Assembly: GCA_003194525.1 (NCBI GenBank)
Contig: NBIV01000005.1
Location: 434,001 to 498,000 of the forward strand
DNA length: 64,000 nucleotides
Origin: Gracilariopsis chorda
Taxonomy: Eukaryota > Rhodophyta > Florideophyceae > Gracilariales > Gracilariaceae
Reading direction: 5' to 3'
The position numbers were made by a program, and so were the translations under genes. Position 1 is the stretch's first letter. Each line of letters starts with the position of its first letter. This document shows, in pieces, positions 46,801 to 57,600 of this stretch. The notes below the pieces were generated by a model, which did not search any database, was not told where the DNA came from, and saw only the letters and a list, made by a program, of their open reading frames with translations.

Positions 46801-47060
46801 ACAGATCGGACATGAGTTCCCGCCACGCATTTCTTTTCAGTTTGTCTATTACGCGGGCGGTATCATGTCGTATCCTATCCAAGTTTGACTTCGATTCATC
46901 TGTGGGGTTCATTCTGTATTCCCTCCAGGCTTCCTGTCTCCTTGTGACGGCTTCAGAAGCTTCTTCTGACCACCATGGGTTGGATTGGGCTCGGTTGCCT
47001 TTCGGGATAGTTTTGTGCAATGCTTTGAGAACATCTCCAATAAAATGGCATCCTTCCGAG
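43828..47060 (-). mobile_element. 5'-truncated LINE of the I/Jockey/R1-like group
   Basis: A non-LTR retrotransposon copy: the minus-strand order is RT, RNase H, Cys-His region, 3' UTR, then AATAAAGAAGAAG and a (GAA)n tail at 43828-43843. The 5' end, with ORF1 and the endonuclease, is missing; the copy begins just before the linker leading to PWW and is directly joined to RRP4 sequence near 47060. A 9-bp hairpin (43884-43892 with 43905-43913) precedes the tail. Confidence 0.85.
43898..47060 (-). pseudogene. LINE ORF2 (reverse transcriptase and RNase H), truncated and broken
   Basis: The RT is intact over about 640 codons (47020-45107): NPWWSEEASEAVTRRQEAW, KTPGLDGIEIALLQHLP, AEFRMHRSTEEQIEALYEGV, FCDFSAAYDRVPH, the GLPQRGTLSPSLWIAYNADL block, and the catalytic FADDTAIW. 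After a stop at 45107 the same frame resumes with RNase H-like VGAAAYTISW, SFTAEVTAAKHAL and FATDSKSMVDGL (44854-44456), another stop, then PGHYGLPQNERVDSLAKQG and a CDCNTRATNSAEHYVLRC finger, ending at 43898. RNase H after RT plus a Cys-His end fits the I/Ingi/R1 groups. No endonuclease remains. Confidence 0.88.
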
Positions 47061-47064
47061 TCTG

Positions 47065-47725
47065 TGACAGGAAAACGAACCCGTTGTTGCGCAGAGTCAT
47101 GTGCACTCCGCAGGGCAGTTCATGAAAGTGCTTCTTTGCTCGTTTCACCAGTTCGGATTGCAAGGTGACCAACTGTCCAGCGTCCATCGGACAGCTTTCT
47201 ATACCGTAACATTCTCGCGTCGAGGGCGACGCTGCCGTCTTTTCGTCGTTCCTGAACTTCAGCACTGACCAAATCACCCTCTTTAAAATACTCACGCATG
47301 TTGAGTTCATCCTCTTGATTGCGACGTCGGTGCACGCCGCCGGGCAGTTTGATGGCGGTGAGCAACAAGAAGGCAAGTTTGGTAGCATTGACATCCATTT
47401 TGTAGCGCTTACTGGCAATTTAAACGACGCGTCCACCCACAACGTCGCCGGTTTCCAGAATGTATCGCGAGCACATTGGCATGACCATGACCAGTTTGTT
47501 GACGCGTGAGATGACGCCGGCGCGAGTGGCGGTGAGCACATTTCCGGACTCGCCGCAGCTGAGCAAGGTTCGGCGCGCTCGCAAGGAATGGTCCTCGGTG
47601 AGAATTACGGAGCCTGGGGATGTGATGGGCACGTGGGACAGCCGGGAAACAGCTTTGGCGTTGTCGGAGAGGCGCTTCGGACGAAGAATGGTGAACGAAG
47701 CGGACGAGCTCCTTTGCGCTTCCAT
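47065..47725 (-). pseudogene. RRP4: Exosome subunit RRP4 (EXOSC2), broken and truncated by a LINE
   Basis: RRP4 is an RNA-binding cap subunit of the nuclear and cytoplasmic exosome. From ATG 47725 the N-terminal and S1 parts are clear: VLTATRAGVISRVNKLVMV and RYILETGDVVGGRVV, then an in-frame TAA near 47417, then continuing in frame IASKRYKMDVNATKLAFLLL, LPGGVHRRRNQEDELNMREYF and GDLVSAEVQERRKDGSVAL. A one-base shift near 47180 leads to the KH part ELVKRAKKHFHELPCG and LRNNGFVFLSQ, after which LINE sequence begins. The rest of the KH domain is absent. RRP4 is essential in eukaryotes studied, so an intact copy should exist elsewhere; this is a dead duplicate. Confidence 0.85.
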
Positions 47726-48311
47726 TGCGGTGTTGCGGTTTGCGCGTGGATCGGGGCCGCCGACAAGGACAAGCTAACTGCACTGAAGGTACAGGTAGGT
47801 ATTGCTACCGTTTACGGTTGGTACCGTTGTGCCGGTATCTTCCCGCAGTGGAACATGACATTGTGATGCATGTCGAGGAAGTGTGCGCTTGATCTGCATG
47901 CGCCATCCATTCTCCGCATGTGAAATTAACAGTAGTCTACCGCATCACGCCCCTTCGCGGGCGTAGTGCATCGGAAACGAGATCATGTACTGTAATGGAA
48001 GATGTAAGGGCATATTTGAAATTGGTGTGGGACTTACACCGATTCAAAACCTAGAATTTTGTTGACTGCTGGCCTGCTCTTTGCCCTGTTTTTAATGGGT
48101 TTTTAATCTCCTCCTAGCGAAGAACAGCAATTTGCACCTGGTTGGATTGTCAATGCGCACCCCACTCACCTCTTTTCTATTCTTGTCTGCCTCACGTTTG
48201 AAGTTGTCTCCTGGTTCCTACTAAACCTCTCTTCTACCTTGTTTCCCAATTCTTGTCTTCCCGCATTTCTCCGACGTGTGTTGTATTGTGTGAGAAGTTC
48301 TTTCTTCAAAC
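47726..48311. other. No gene seen
   Basis: 586 bp between the RRP4 relic (minus) and the hAT transposase (plus). The left terminal repeat of the hAT element should be here; I could not pair it with a right end. Confidence 0.4.
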
Positions 48312-50699
48312 ATGTGTGAGTTGGAGATTTCAGCTTCTAACATTCGCACAGAGCGCAGCAGTACATTGTCGAGTTCTGGTGTATCGCATCGCACCAAAAA
48401 ACGGAAGTGGTGGATGTCAGATCTCTTTGAGATGCGTGAACATTCCACTGGTGCGACGAATGTATCTTCGACTTTATTTTTAACGTGCAAGGGTTGTTCG
48501 TGGTATACCACTGCCAAAATTCCCAACACAACCAAATTGGGTCAACATTTGCTGCGATGTGGAAAAATATCTTCTGCTGCTCGTCAAAGGTGACTCGCAG
48601 ACGAACGCCTGAGAGAATATTACAATTCTACTCTCAAAGAAGGAGGCTCAGATCTCTTCGGGATTCCCGTGACTCCTGCCATCTCCCGAAATGGAAAGAG
48701 GAAGGTTTCACAGAAGAGCGATGATTCCGTTTGCAAACGAGTGTGCAATAGTTCTCAGACAAAACCGAAAGCCGTCACCTACAAGCTCGACGTTCATGAG
48801 GAGAATAGTGAAAATTCCTACGACAACAGAACAAGGTTTAACGAGCTTCTCAATAAGTTTATGGTGAAACACATGCGTCCATTTGCATTGTTAAGTCGGC
48901 AACCAGGCCGTGACGACGTTTTTCAGCTCATCACAATTGCCAGTCCGTCACTTGGACAACAACTTCCTACACCGAGAAGAATGGGTAACAAGAATGTGAA
49001 GAGATATTATGACGCAATGCGATCTCGCGTTCTAGAATCAATTGCTGGTTTACTTTCAGAAGGTTACGCTACATTGGTTTTTGATGGATGGACGGATACG
49101 TGTGGCGCTTCGGTAGTTAACGTGTTGCTGTCGTTAACTGGAACTCAGAAAGTATGAAGAAACTTTTTCTTGCGGTCCATTTACACTGGTTCGAAGAGCT
49201 GTGACGCTGCTCTCTATGCTGGTCTTTGTGAAGAAGCAATCGCAGAGTACGGTGACATCCAGAGCGTTTGTGCGGTTGTCAGTGACAATACTAGTTCTTG
49301 TATCAAAGCCAAAGAACTGTTGTTTCAGAAGTATACCTATCTTGTATCCGTACAAGACCAGCCTCACATGGCAAATCTTCTGATGCAGGACATCGGTGAC
49401 ATATCTTGGGTTAAGGAGGTCCTGTCAATCGTTTCAACCGTTATAGCTGATTTGAGAAACCACCCGAAGCTGTACAGTCGTTTCAAGGATTTGAAGACTA
49501 CATTCAATTTACAACGCTCTGCTCAGTCTCCATTGGTTACTGATTGCTATGGGAGAGTGCAACTACCTAAGACAGCTATTCTGCCGTGTCGAATGGTCGC
49601 CACAAGGTTTGCATCATCGGAGAGTATGGCTGCATCTTTTCTTAGGAGCAAAGAAGTACTACTGAGATTGGTGGACTGTCCTGACTTTAACGCGAGAATA
49701 TACGGTAGTCGCAACCGCGAGAAGCGAGACTTGTTTAAGCAGAATGTACGAAATGATTCTCTTTACCAAAAACTGTTGGACATCTACCACATCCTGCGTC
49801 TGATCAGGCAGTACTTGAGACTGTTTGACGACGAGTCTTCTTTGCTGTCGGAAGTGTACCCCGCCACTATGCAGTTATTTTCGAAGATCAAATCGCTTCC
49901 ACTAACATCGTTTTACACCGCAGAGAGACGAGCAGATGTCATTCGGGTATTCGAAGAACGCTTAAACGGTGCGAATCGCAAGGTAGCTCTACTTACTCCC
50001 CTACATCGGGTATCATATTTGTTGGATATAAGGAGTATGATGGAAAACGTGAATGCATATAGGCCACATGTTATCAGGCACATTCTGTCATTGGTGCGCT
50101 CGGACTTGTTTCCTGTAAGTGAAAAGCTTTCCAGTGATGGTGGAGAGGATGCTGCCGTGCAGCGTTTGTGCGATGAGTTCCTGGAAGTGTGGCTGTCCTG
50201 GCGCTCACAGCTTTCTGATCCTGTTTTGCGACACTCGCTTATAATGTACAGCCGATCCCCTGTGTACTATTGGACTGAGTACACCGAATCTCCACGCTTG
50301 CGCGAGTTTGCGCTTCGGATTTTATGTTCTAGCACTTCTTCGTCAAGCGTCGAGCGAAGCTTTAGTTTGCAAAGTCGCATACGAACTTCTATGCAAAATC
50401 GGCTACATACTGATAAGGTCTCTCAACTCGTTTTCTGTGCTTGCAACGAAACCCTTTTCTTGTTCCGAAGTAGAACAGTTCAAAAGCTGCACAGAGATTC
50501 GTACGCAGAACTACGTTTCGGAAAAGGATTGGACGCAATTGAAGGAATGGAAAGTGGGCAGGTGTACGCCGGATTTCTGGATGATGAATACGTTTCTCGC
50601 GACGACTTAATCGAAGGTGATGACGACCTGGAGTTGGATGAGCTTGACAATGAGACTTTTGATCTCTTGGACGCAGATGAGGCAGTGGAGATGATTTGA
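48312..50699 (+). pseudogene. hAT-superfamily transposase with two in-frame TGA codons
   Basis: One frame of 796 codons from ATG 48312 to TGA 50699, interrupted by TGA at 48591-48593 and 49155-49157. An N-terminal BED-like finger has CKGC and HLLRC. The DUF659-type part of the catalytic domain reads LVFDGWTDTCGASVVNVLL and VCAVVSDNTSSCIKAKELL. The C-terminal dimerisation region is unmistakable: SSTSSSSVERSFSLQSRIR followed by RTSMQNRLHTDKVSQLVF. The tail is acidic. Both stops could come from CGA by a C-to-T change at CpG (inference). Otherwise the gene is full length and in frame, so decay is recent. Confidence 0.85.
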
Positions 50700-51084
50700 G
50701 TGGGAGCTGAATATGAATACGGTTTTCTTTACGATTGATTTGAGAAATTGGTTTTGAGGTGCTTTCAGAGAACTGAAAGTCGACATGCTTAAGAATAAAG
50801 ATATGTAGAAGCTGCTGAAAAGTGCAAGATGTGTTTATAAATGATTTTGTATCAGTGAAAACGTGGGAGACCGACGGCCCCAAGCGACCTGGGTGGCACT
50901 GTCCAGAAAAGGCCCCCGCTAAGCTGTGCGAAACGGTAGGCACGACGCACGCGCTTCCCGGAAGATCTTGCCAGCCTTTCCCTGAGTTTTCCCGGAAGGG
51001 TCAGGAGTTTCCTACGGAAACTGAGGCGGCAGTCTTACCTCAGGCAGCATCTCAGCATCGCGTGGATAATGGAAGAAAACAGGC
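50700..51084. other. hAT 3' flank, no gene seen
   Basis: 385 bp without ORF support, containing the presumed right end of the hAT element and the diffuse 5' boundary of the LINE-tailed repeat. Confidence 0.35.
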
Positions 51085-51657
51085 CCGCCCGTACAGGATC
51101 TGAATGGTTTTACAGGGGTTTTACGGAACTTGCGCCAGGATTGAAAAAAAGCACGTGTGTTAGGTCGGTACAACTACCCGAAATCGCCAAGGGTAAAGAG
51201 GAAAGGGTGGGTAGAACGTCGTTAGTGCTTATAGACGACGAAAACGAGGCACATTGGAATCCGCCTTGTCGTGGTGTGCCCCTTAGCTAACGTCCTCTGG
51301 TGGAAAGGGAAGGAATAGCAGAGAAAAGAATGGAAAAGGCGAGTCGCGTCAGAACGAAATGGATCCGATCTCGGGTCTTCCCGTAGAAGCTTAGTACTAA
51401 TCTTTCCATGTTCCGAGATAGTACCTAGTGAGCGAAACACGGCTGCTGCAAGGTGAGAGCAAGCAGCAGTCATCGGCTACATTCCGGGGACATGAATAGA
51501 GATTGGTACTACGGGACAGAGAAAATCTTTCTTTCCGAGGAGCTTTACGTACATAGAGTTTAGCATGCTATACGAAGAAAAGCTCCACTGTACAGTTAGA
51601 TTCTTCGACAATGCCGTAATCAGGTAATGTGCCCATAAAGAAGAAGAAGAAGAAGAA
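51085..51657 (+). mobile_element. LINE-tailed repeat, copy 2
   Basis: Homologous to minus-strand 16120-15536 over about 575 bp. The end contains ATGCCGTAATCAG (51611-51623), also present just before the tail of the LINE at 43.8 kb, then GTGCCCATAAAGAAG and a (GAA)n tail (51640-51657). An 8-bp hairpin, GGAGCTTT (51539-51546) with AAAGCTCC (51579-51586), precedes it. Confidence 0.7.
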
Positions 51658-52750
51658 CTGCCAGCGTGTGAAATGCCTCCTCGGGTCTCGTACAGCAGAG
51701 TGAGTAGATGCAGTAGATGCTCCATTAGCCAATTCCACACGCAGAGCAAATGATCACAATAACCAATGAAGAATGACCAGAAATACAGATCCCATGCGAG
51801 ATATATGAGCGACAGCACACCCCTTATAAGCTTGCGAAGATTAAACAAAAGGTGTTTCATGATATCAGGCTTTTTAAGAGGTATATGGAAGCTTTGAGTC
51901 GTGGGTCTTGCTCGCAATGCGCTGGCAACTTCAGTAGCGATTGCTTCATAGACATTATGGCTCTGTTGCAATCCTTTGAATTCGATATACCCATCTTAAA
52001 TCGAGCACAAAGTGCGGGAATCACATACCTTCGTAGCTCTAAGCAGGATTACTCGTTGACTTCACGCTCTTTTCTCATTGCCGCGTCGACGCAGTTTCTG
52101 AGCTGCATGGCGATTGTCATAGGGCCAACTCCCCCTTGTCAAAAACTCAGTAAGTGACAAAGAGAGCAGAAAGTGATAGTAAGTTGGTCTAGATTATGAG
52201 CAAGTGACGGTCGGGTGACGAAAACGACAAGTCAGAACAAGCAAGCACTACGAAAGGTCCGTAATATAGTTCAATGTTTTAGAACTTGACGGAATTTTGA
52301 ACAGACTGCAAGACCTGGTGAAACTTTCCCATCAAAAGTGTCACGTGCTGGGAAAGGCGGAAAGTTTCCTCTCCGGGTTTTCCTGGCTTCGGAGTGATCG
52401 TGTCCCCATACAGGATTTCATTCGGCATGATGAATGTGGGCATTTGTCGCCCATAATCTTTGTGCTTCTTTTGGACAATTCTCGGCCATCGTTGGGACAT
52501 ATACTTTCATAATTTGACAAGATAGTTTTGGCCATCTGTCGTCCATTTATTGGCCATAAGTGGGCCACCTATTTTGTTCACAGGGGTAAGATTGTGAGGG
52601 AGTAGGGTGGTGAAAGAGCGGGATGGAGTCATGTGGGAGATCAGGCAAGGACAGTATGGGAGAGTGAGAGACGATAGTCCGCTGCAGATATATGCCGCCC
52701 GTGGCGGCGGTTGAAGAGGCGGAGAGTCCAGATTGTCCAGATTGTCTACG
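51658..52750. other. No gene seen
   Basis: About 1.1 kb with no supported ORF. GGCCAT/GGCCA-rich words near 52520-52570 are the only local repetition. Confidence 0.4.
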
Positions 52751-52903
52751 TGGACATTTCTCACTGGCGTACATGGCACGCCAGTTCCCACAGAGACATC
52801 TAATTGGCCCTCCGAAGATCTCACCAGAGAGCCAAAGTCCATAAAAGCCGGCCTCTCGCCCCTTCCCATCCGAAGGAGGAGGTAAGGCACTCTATTGCTT
52901 TCA
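52751..52903 (+). repeat. Solo LTR fragment of the first gypsy family
   Basis: 153 bp that align with 26555-26708 with scattered substitutions and end at the same CA. No gypsy coding sequence adjoins it, so it is a solo or truncated LTR. Confidence 0.75.
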
Positions 52904-54749
52904 CCTTCCATGGATAATTCAACTTAGGCTTTGTCCTTAAAATAGCCTGGGGGTGTCACATCGAACCTGGGGCAAGTGTGAATGGCTGTGACAGATTCAG
53001 TGAAACGAGTAGACGGACACGTTTCACCGAGCCTGACAGTCAGATTATCAATAAAGCACCTCCGGCGGCTCTGGTTGACCTCGTGTGTCGGCCAAGCCGC
53101 CAGGCACTACCCCATGTTTTTCACCAAGAAAGGAATCTATGAACACAGAATGATACTTTCTCTGTTGTCACGGCAGTTCTTTTAAAGCATTGCATTCCGA
53201 TATCCCTTTCGTTGAGCATTACCTAATCCATCATTACTATATGTGCAATATTGACTATTTCTGTACTGTCTTTATTTTTTTTTCTCTGACCAAGAGTTAT
53301 GCCTCCTGTGAATGGACTGACTGCTTTCGCTCATTAGAACGAGCCACAGGGTCCAGACACTAGAATTTGGAATGTAGGATAAATAGACTGACCATTCTCA
53401 CTCTCCCAAGGTGTGGGAAAGCGCCGTCCGGGATGGATAGCTCAGTTGGTATCTGGGTGTAGAGGTGACACCTCACGAATAGCAAACTGGCGAGATGGTC
53501 TAACAACGGAAGGACGTACACACGTGGACTACGGAGGACCACACTGTGGTGTGCACCAACCCGGGTGGAGGTGCCGGACCTGCACCTTAGAATTTTATTT
53601 ACTTTTCGACGCACCGTGGTTAGGGCTCATAGACGGACAGTAGCAGTCGACCCGGGGGGGTTTACAGTATATCTGAGGTGTACCTCAACTGCCCCTCCCC
53701 AACGGCTGACCGAGATATAGGTGCAGTATGTTCGGGGGCACCGACCGCCAAGTAAAGACAGGCGTCGTTGGACCAACCGGACTGGCACCTAGTTTTAGCC
53801 CGCAACGCAGACCGCGTTCTAACGTGCGCCGCTATTCCCGCACGGTCATTTACGCAAGGTGTCTGGCCGCCAACACTCACCTCGTATGCACTGAATACGC
53901 CTGATGTAGTTGCCTGCCCGGTTCAACTGCCTGCGCCGGGCGCCTCCTGACTCCCACTAGGCCTGGATTCTAGAGACCAGTCCTCGTTCCGGCCTCTCTA
54001 GAAGCATTGCACACACCCGCCGACCCAGGCCACGGCAGACCGACTGGCACCGCATCCTTAAAGGTAAAATGCCTTTCCACACAAGGAGAAAGACGCGGAC
54101 GGACCGACAACCGCTATATTATAGCATCGCTGCTAGCATACAACAGGCCTGACAGCGAATATAGAATATAAGGTATCAATAATTATATCGATACATAGAC
54201 AGCCGCCGCAGCCACAATAGCACAACCAAGAAATTTTACCGTTCAGGGGCGCTGCAGCACTCACTGCTTAACTGCACCCAACTGACGAGCGCAAAGACGC
54301 TCGTCGCACTTCTCTTGGAACTCCCAGCTTCCATAGCCACGCTTTGAGTGCGACTTGTGCGCTCTGTATTGCCATCCGCAGCTTCTGCAGACATCTCGTT
54401 GCAACTATCTTTCTCCGCGCTGGCTTTGCCTTCTTTCTAGCAAGCCATAATGTATTTCTCTTAACGCAAGCGCTATCGGCACTGGCCTGAGCGCGATCGT
54501 AATCACACTGAACACCGACTTTTCGCTTTTGGCTCGCGTTTTTTCTCTCCCCGCGCTGCCTCTCTCATACTACCTTCCTGTGCGTTCCTTGGTGCACCTG
54601 TACGCAATCTAAACGTCGGCTGGCGTCTCTGGGTTTATATCTCTACCCCTTTCCGCCGAGCAGCCTGCCTCTAAAGCACTGGACAACGGCTCTCGGTTTT
54701 GGTTTGCGTTCCACCCCCCCACTTCGACAGCTTCTACCATACAGCCGCC
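52904..54749. other. No gene seen; tRNA-like D-arm
   Basis: About 1.8 kb without a supported gene. GGATGGATAGCTCAGTTGG at 53432-53450 resembles a tRNA 5' half with its A-box, but no matching T-arm or acceptor follows. It may be the head of a SINE or part of a retrotransposon leader. Confidence 0.4.
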
Positions 54750-55100
54750 AGAATTGCGCTGTACTTGGCGCCAAAGCGTTTATCACTGGACACCGGCTTC
54801 TGCCTTGTGCTTCCCTCCCGTATGCTCAGGCATCTGCTTTTGAACCCCCTGCGGCTTCCGCCTTTGGCCCCCCTTTTCTCCCGTGGACACTGGCCTCTAC
54901 CATTTGAACGACCTCCCCCTCAAGGCTCTCACTATCCGCCCGCAGCTTCCGCCTTTGGCGACCCCCCCTCACTCTCTCATGAAAACTGGCTTTCGCCTTG
55001 GGCATTCTCCCCCGTAGACACTAGCTTCAGCCATAGAACACCCCCCGCGGCTTCTGCTTTTGGCCCCCCCCCTCTCTCCCGTAGAAACCGTCCTCCACCA
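54750..55100. repeat. Degenerate tandem repeat, about 90-105 bp unit
   Basis: Units are marked by GGCTTCCGCCTTTGGC-like blocks at about 54851, 54941 and 55047, with a weaker earlier copy near 54800, each followed by C-rich sequence and (T)CCCGTAGA/GACACTGGC words. In one plus frame they encode PPAASAFG repeats. Coding status is doubtful. Confidence 0.6.
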
Positions 55101-55254
55101 TTTACACCCCCCCCCCCAGCTCCTACTACCCGCCGGCCTCATCGGTAACACCATCAACCTAGCACAGAACCGTGCTTCCAGTGCACAACAACGCAAAGTC
55201 CTGAACACAAGGCCTCGCCTGTCATTAGCCAACCAGGGATCTTCATTGTAAGAC

Positions 55255-55656
55255 GAGAAACTAAGTCCCGAGTATGGCCTCCGCAGCCATTACCCGCGCG
55301 TGGAAGTTGGCAATTTGTCTCTGAAAGAATTCCACAAGCTGAGTACCGTCAGGGAACCGAAAGGGGACTTGAACTAATCCGGCGGCGAGTAAGCGCACTA
55401 GATAAATGGCTCGGCTGGGTTGTGGCTGCAAACCGTCGGTGACGGGGTGGCTTATCGTTCAGCCCGGACTCCAATGACAGATCAGCGAGCGAATCAGAGC
55501 ATGTCTGCCGAGCAAGTAACCAAAAGGGATCAGAGAAAGCAAACTGGTGAACATATATCCTGCTTTTAGTAACCTCTCCTGGACATCCTGTACGTTACAC
55601 GCATCCTCGTTCTGGAGTACGCAGAAGTTGGGCAGGCTCTTGAAATCACGTCTCAC
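55255..55656 (-). pseudogene. Decayed protein fragment, possibly gag-like
   Basis: A frame of about 130 codons with one internal TGA after HWSPG encodes protein-like sequence: NVQDVQERLLKAGYMFTSLL, LIPFGYLLGRHALIRSLICH, then after the stop RAIYLVRLLAAGLVQVPFRF and FFQRQIANFHARVMAAEAIL. The helical, Leu-rich composition resembles retrotransposon gag, but no knuckle is present. There is no ATG at its start. Assignment is tentative. Confidence 0.3.
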
Positions 55657-56667
55657 CGAGAGTGTATTACTCGGAGCCAGGGGCCTGACCTTTCAAGGTT
55701 CGGGGATAGCATATCCTGCCAGTAGCCGCGAACGTTCAAGAAGTAAAAAAATGATCCCTCCCCCGGTGAATAATCCCAGTATTTTGGGCTATTTTAGTTT
55801 TTAATCTTTAGATTATCTTCCCCATTAGGAGGCTCGTGCACCTCCCACTTTGGAAAGTGCCACGAGTGGTGTGCTGCACACCCTAGTGTCAGACACAGCG
55901 GTTGTGCCTACTTAGGTGATGACTCCGCTCCATTACCTCCTCCTATTAAACGTAACTTAGGCTCATCCTTGAGGATTACGGTTTGCAGAGTGTCGAACCT
56001 GGTATCTGCGGACTACTTGAGCTTTCCTATCCCAATTGGGAGGAACCACGACAGAGCACCGTAGTATCAACCCCTCAGGGTCATCCAGGCAGTCTGGTCC
56101 GAAGTGTACCACGTTATTTACTTTGTTTTGTTTCTTGTTTTTCCTTTGTATCTAGGAAATTCTTCTGCCCCTGTATAGGGTTACTTCTTTGTTATTACAT
56201 CTCTCTCGTGGCTCCCAGAACCACTATTTTAGGATCTGTAGAGCGCCATGCTTACGGGTTCTTTCCCTTTTTGATTCCCTCTTTCCTTTCTGGGTTTCCG
56301 TCTCTATGGCTTCCGCGCCAAACTCACCATACCTTCACGCACTACGGGACTGAAACGCCCACCTCCGTGGTATTTCCGAAGTAACCGTTGTTCTTACACC
56401 CGACAACCGTGTGATACAGACGGTTCTGCTAGCTGCGCTAGCCACAAAGGGAGCAAGGCTTCGAACTTCTTGAGTGCCTCCCCTCTTCCGAGGTTTGCAC
56501 TACAGCGGATGCTACGAACATGGAGTACGACCAAATAGTATCACTTGTCCGTTCTGAGATGGATCGTCAAATACACAAAGTGAGCCTCTACTTTGTCGTT
56601 AAAGACTAAACTAATCAAAAAGGACAGCAGTCACTCATACTCTGCCACAAAAAAGGCTACCATTTGA

Positions 56668-57600
56668 GGCAAGCCACGCTTTCGAAGAAGAAAGACAGGA
56701 GTACAGTGCTACCAATGCGGACGAATAGGACACATCCGTTCTGAGTGCTGGTCACGAAAGAATAACCATACCAACAACGGGAGGAAACAAACTCACCGAA
56801 ATTCTAAGTGGAACACGAACCCCCACGAGGACCCAAACAAATACGCAAGCAGAAAATTGGATACGCACCATAGCACACGACAAATAAATAACAATCGTAA
56901 CAACAGCGAGCAAAGTGGTCCCTATCGGGGTTTCGTTGCAATAGCAAACGCAAGTCTTCATTATGATGAAGGCATACGAAAATGGCTAGACTCAGCCGCA
57001 AGTCAAGTCTTCAGCAACGACAAGGACCTTTTTCGGGACTATCAACCCAGTACATTACAAACGGTAAACACTTGTCACCACACGTCTGATTTAATAGGCT
57101 TTGGAGCAATAAAACTACCGCTTGGGAATGGGATACTGTTCCCAGCGAAGCATGCGCCATCATTCGACTCTACCCTCGTATCCCTCTCCGTGCTTTCAAG
57201 GCACGTAGACTTGAAATTTTCCAACAGTCAAGAAATTTCGATGTTCATCATCAAAGATTGCTCAACTGCAGAAGATCTTTACAAGTCCACACCAGGGGAC
57301 GGAATTTTCCGTTTGCCAAGTTCTATGCCTCCCCCTCTTGCACAAACGCCGTCACCCTCTCTTGGCAACACTGCCAAGGATTGCCATGAGAAACTTAGAC
57401 ACCCCAGTTGCGATAGGGTTCTATCTTTCATCGAACAGTGTGACGGAGTACCCACACTCTCCGCGACAGAACTAAATAATGTTTTCTGTACCCCGTGCAT
57501 TGAAGCTGGTACCAAACATTGTGGTGCAACGCCCCAGAGGGGAGAAACACCGAAAGGCGTTCGGGATATTTCCTCCGTGGAGGTGAACCCAGTTGGGTAG
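56668..57600 (+). pseudogene. Ty1/copia fragment: CCHC knuckle, protease, pre-integrase
   Basis: One open frame from just after a TGA near 56665 to TAG 57600. It starts with a CCHC knuckle CYQCGRIGHIRSEC, an Asn-rich linker, then a protease-like KWLDSAASQVFSND (DSA in place of the usual DSG/DTG), and the copia pre-integrase block CHEKLRHPSCDRVLSFIEQC followed by CTPCIEAG, the HHCC-type finger. Integrase core, RT and RNase H are missing because a different element begins at about 57.6 kb. Gag is not recognisable upstream apart from a possible ATG at 56520. Confidence 0.75.

Noticed and set aside
53432-53510. tRNA-like 5' half (TAGCTCAGTTGG)
   Set aside because: No T-arm or acceptor 3' strand within tRNA length.
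54699-55148. 149-codon Pro-rich plus-strand ORF
   Set aside because: Starts at a non-ATG codon and is explained by the C-rich tandem repeat; no evidence of a gene.
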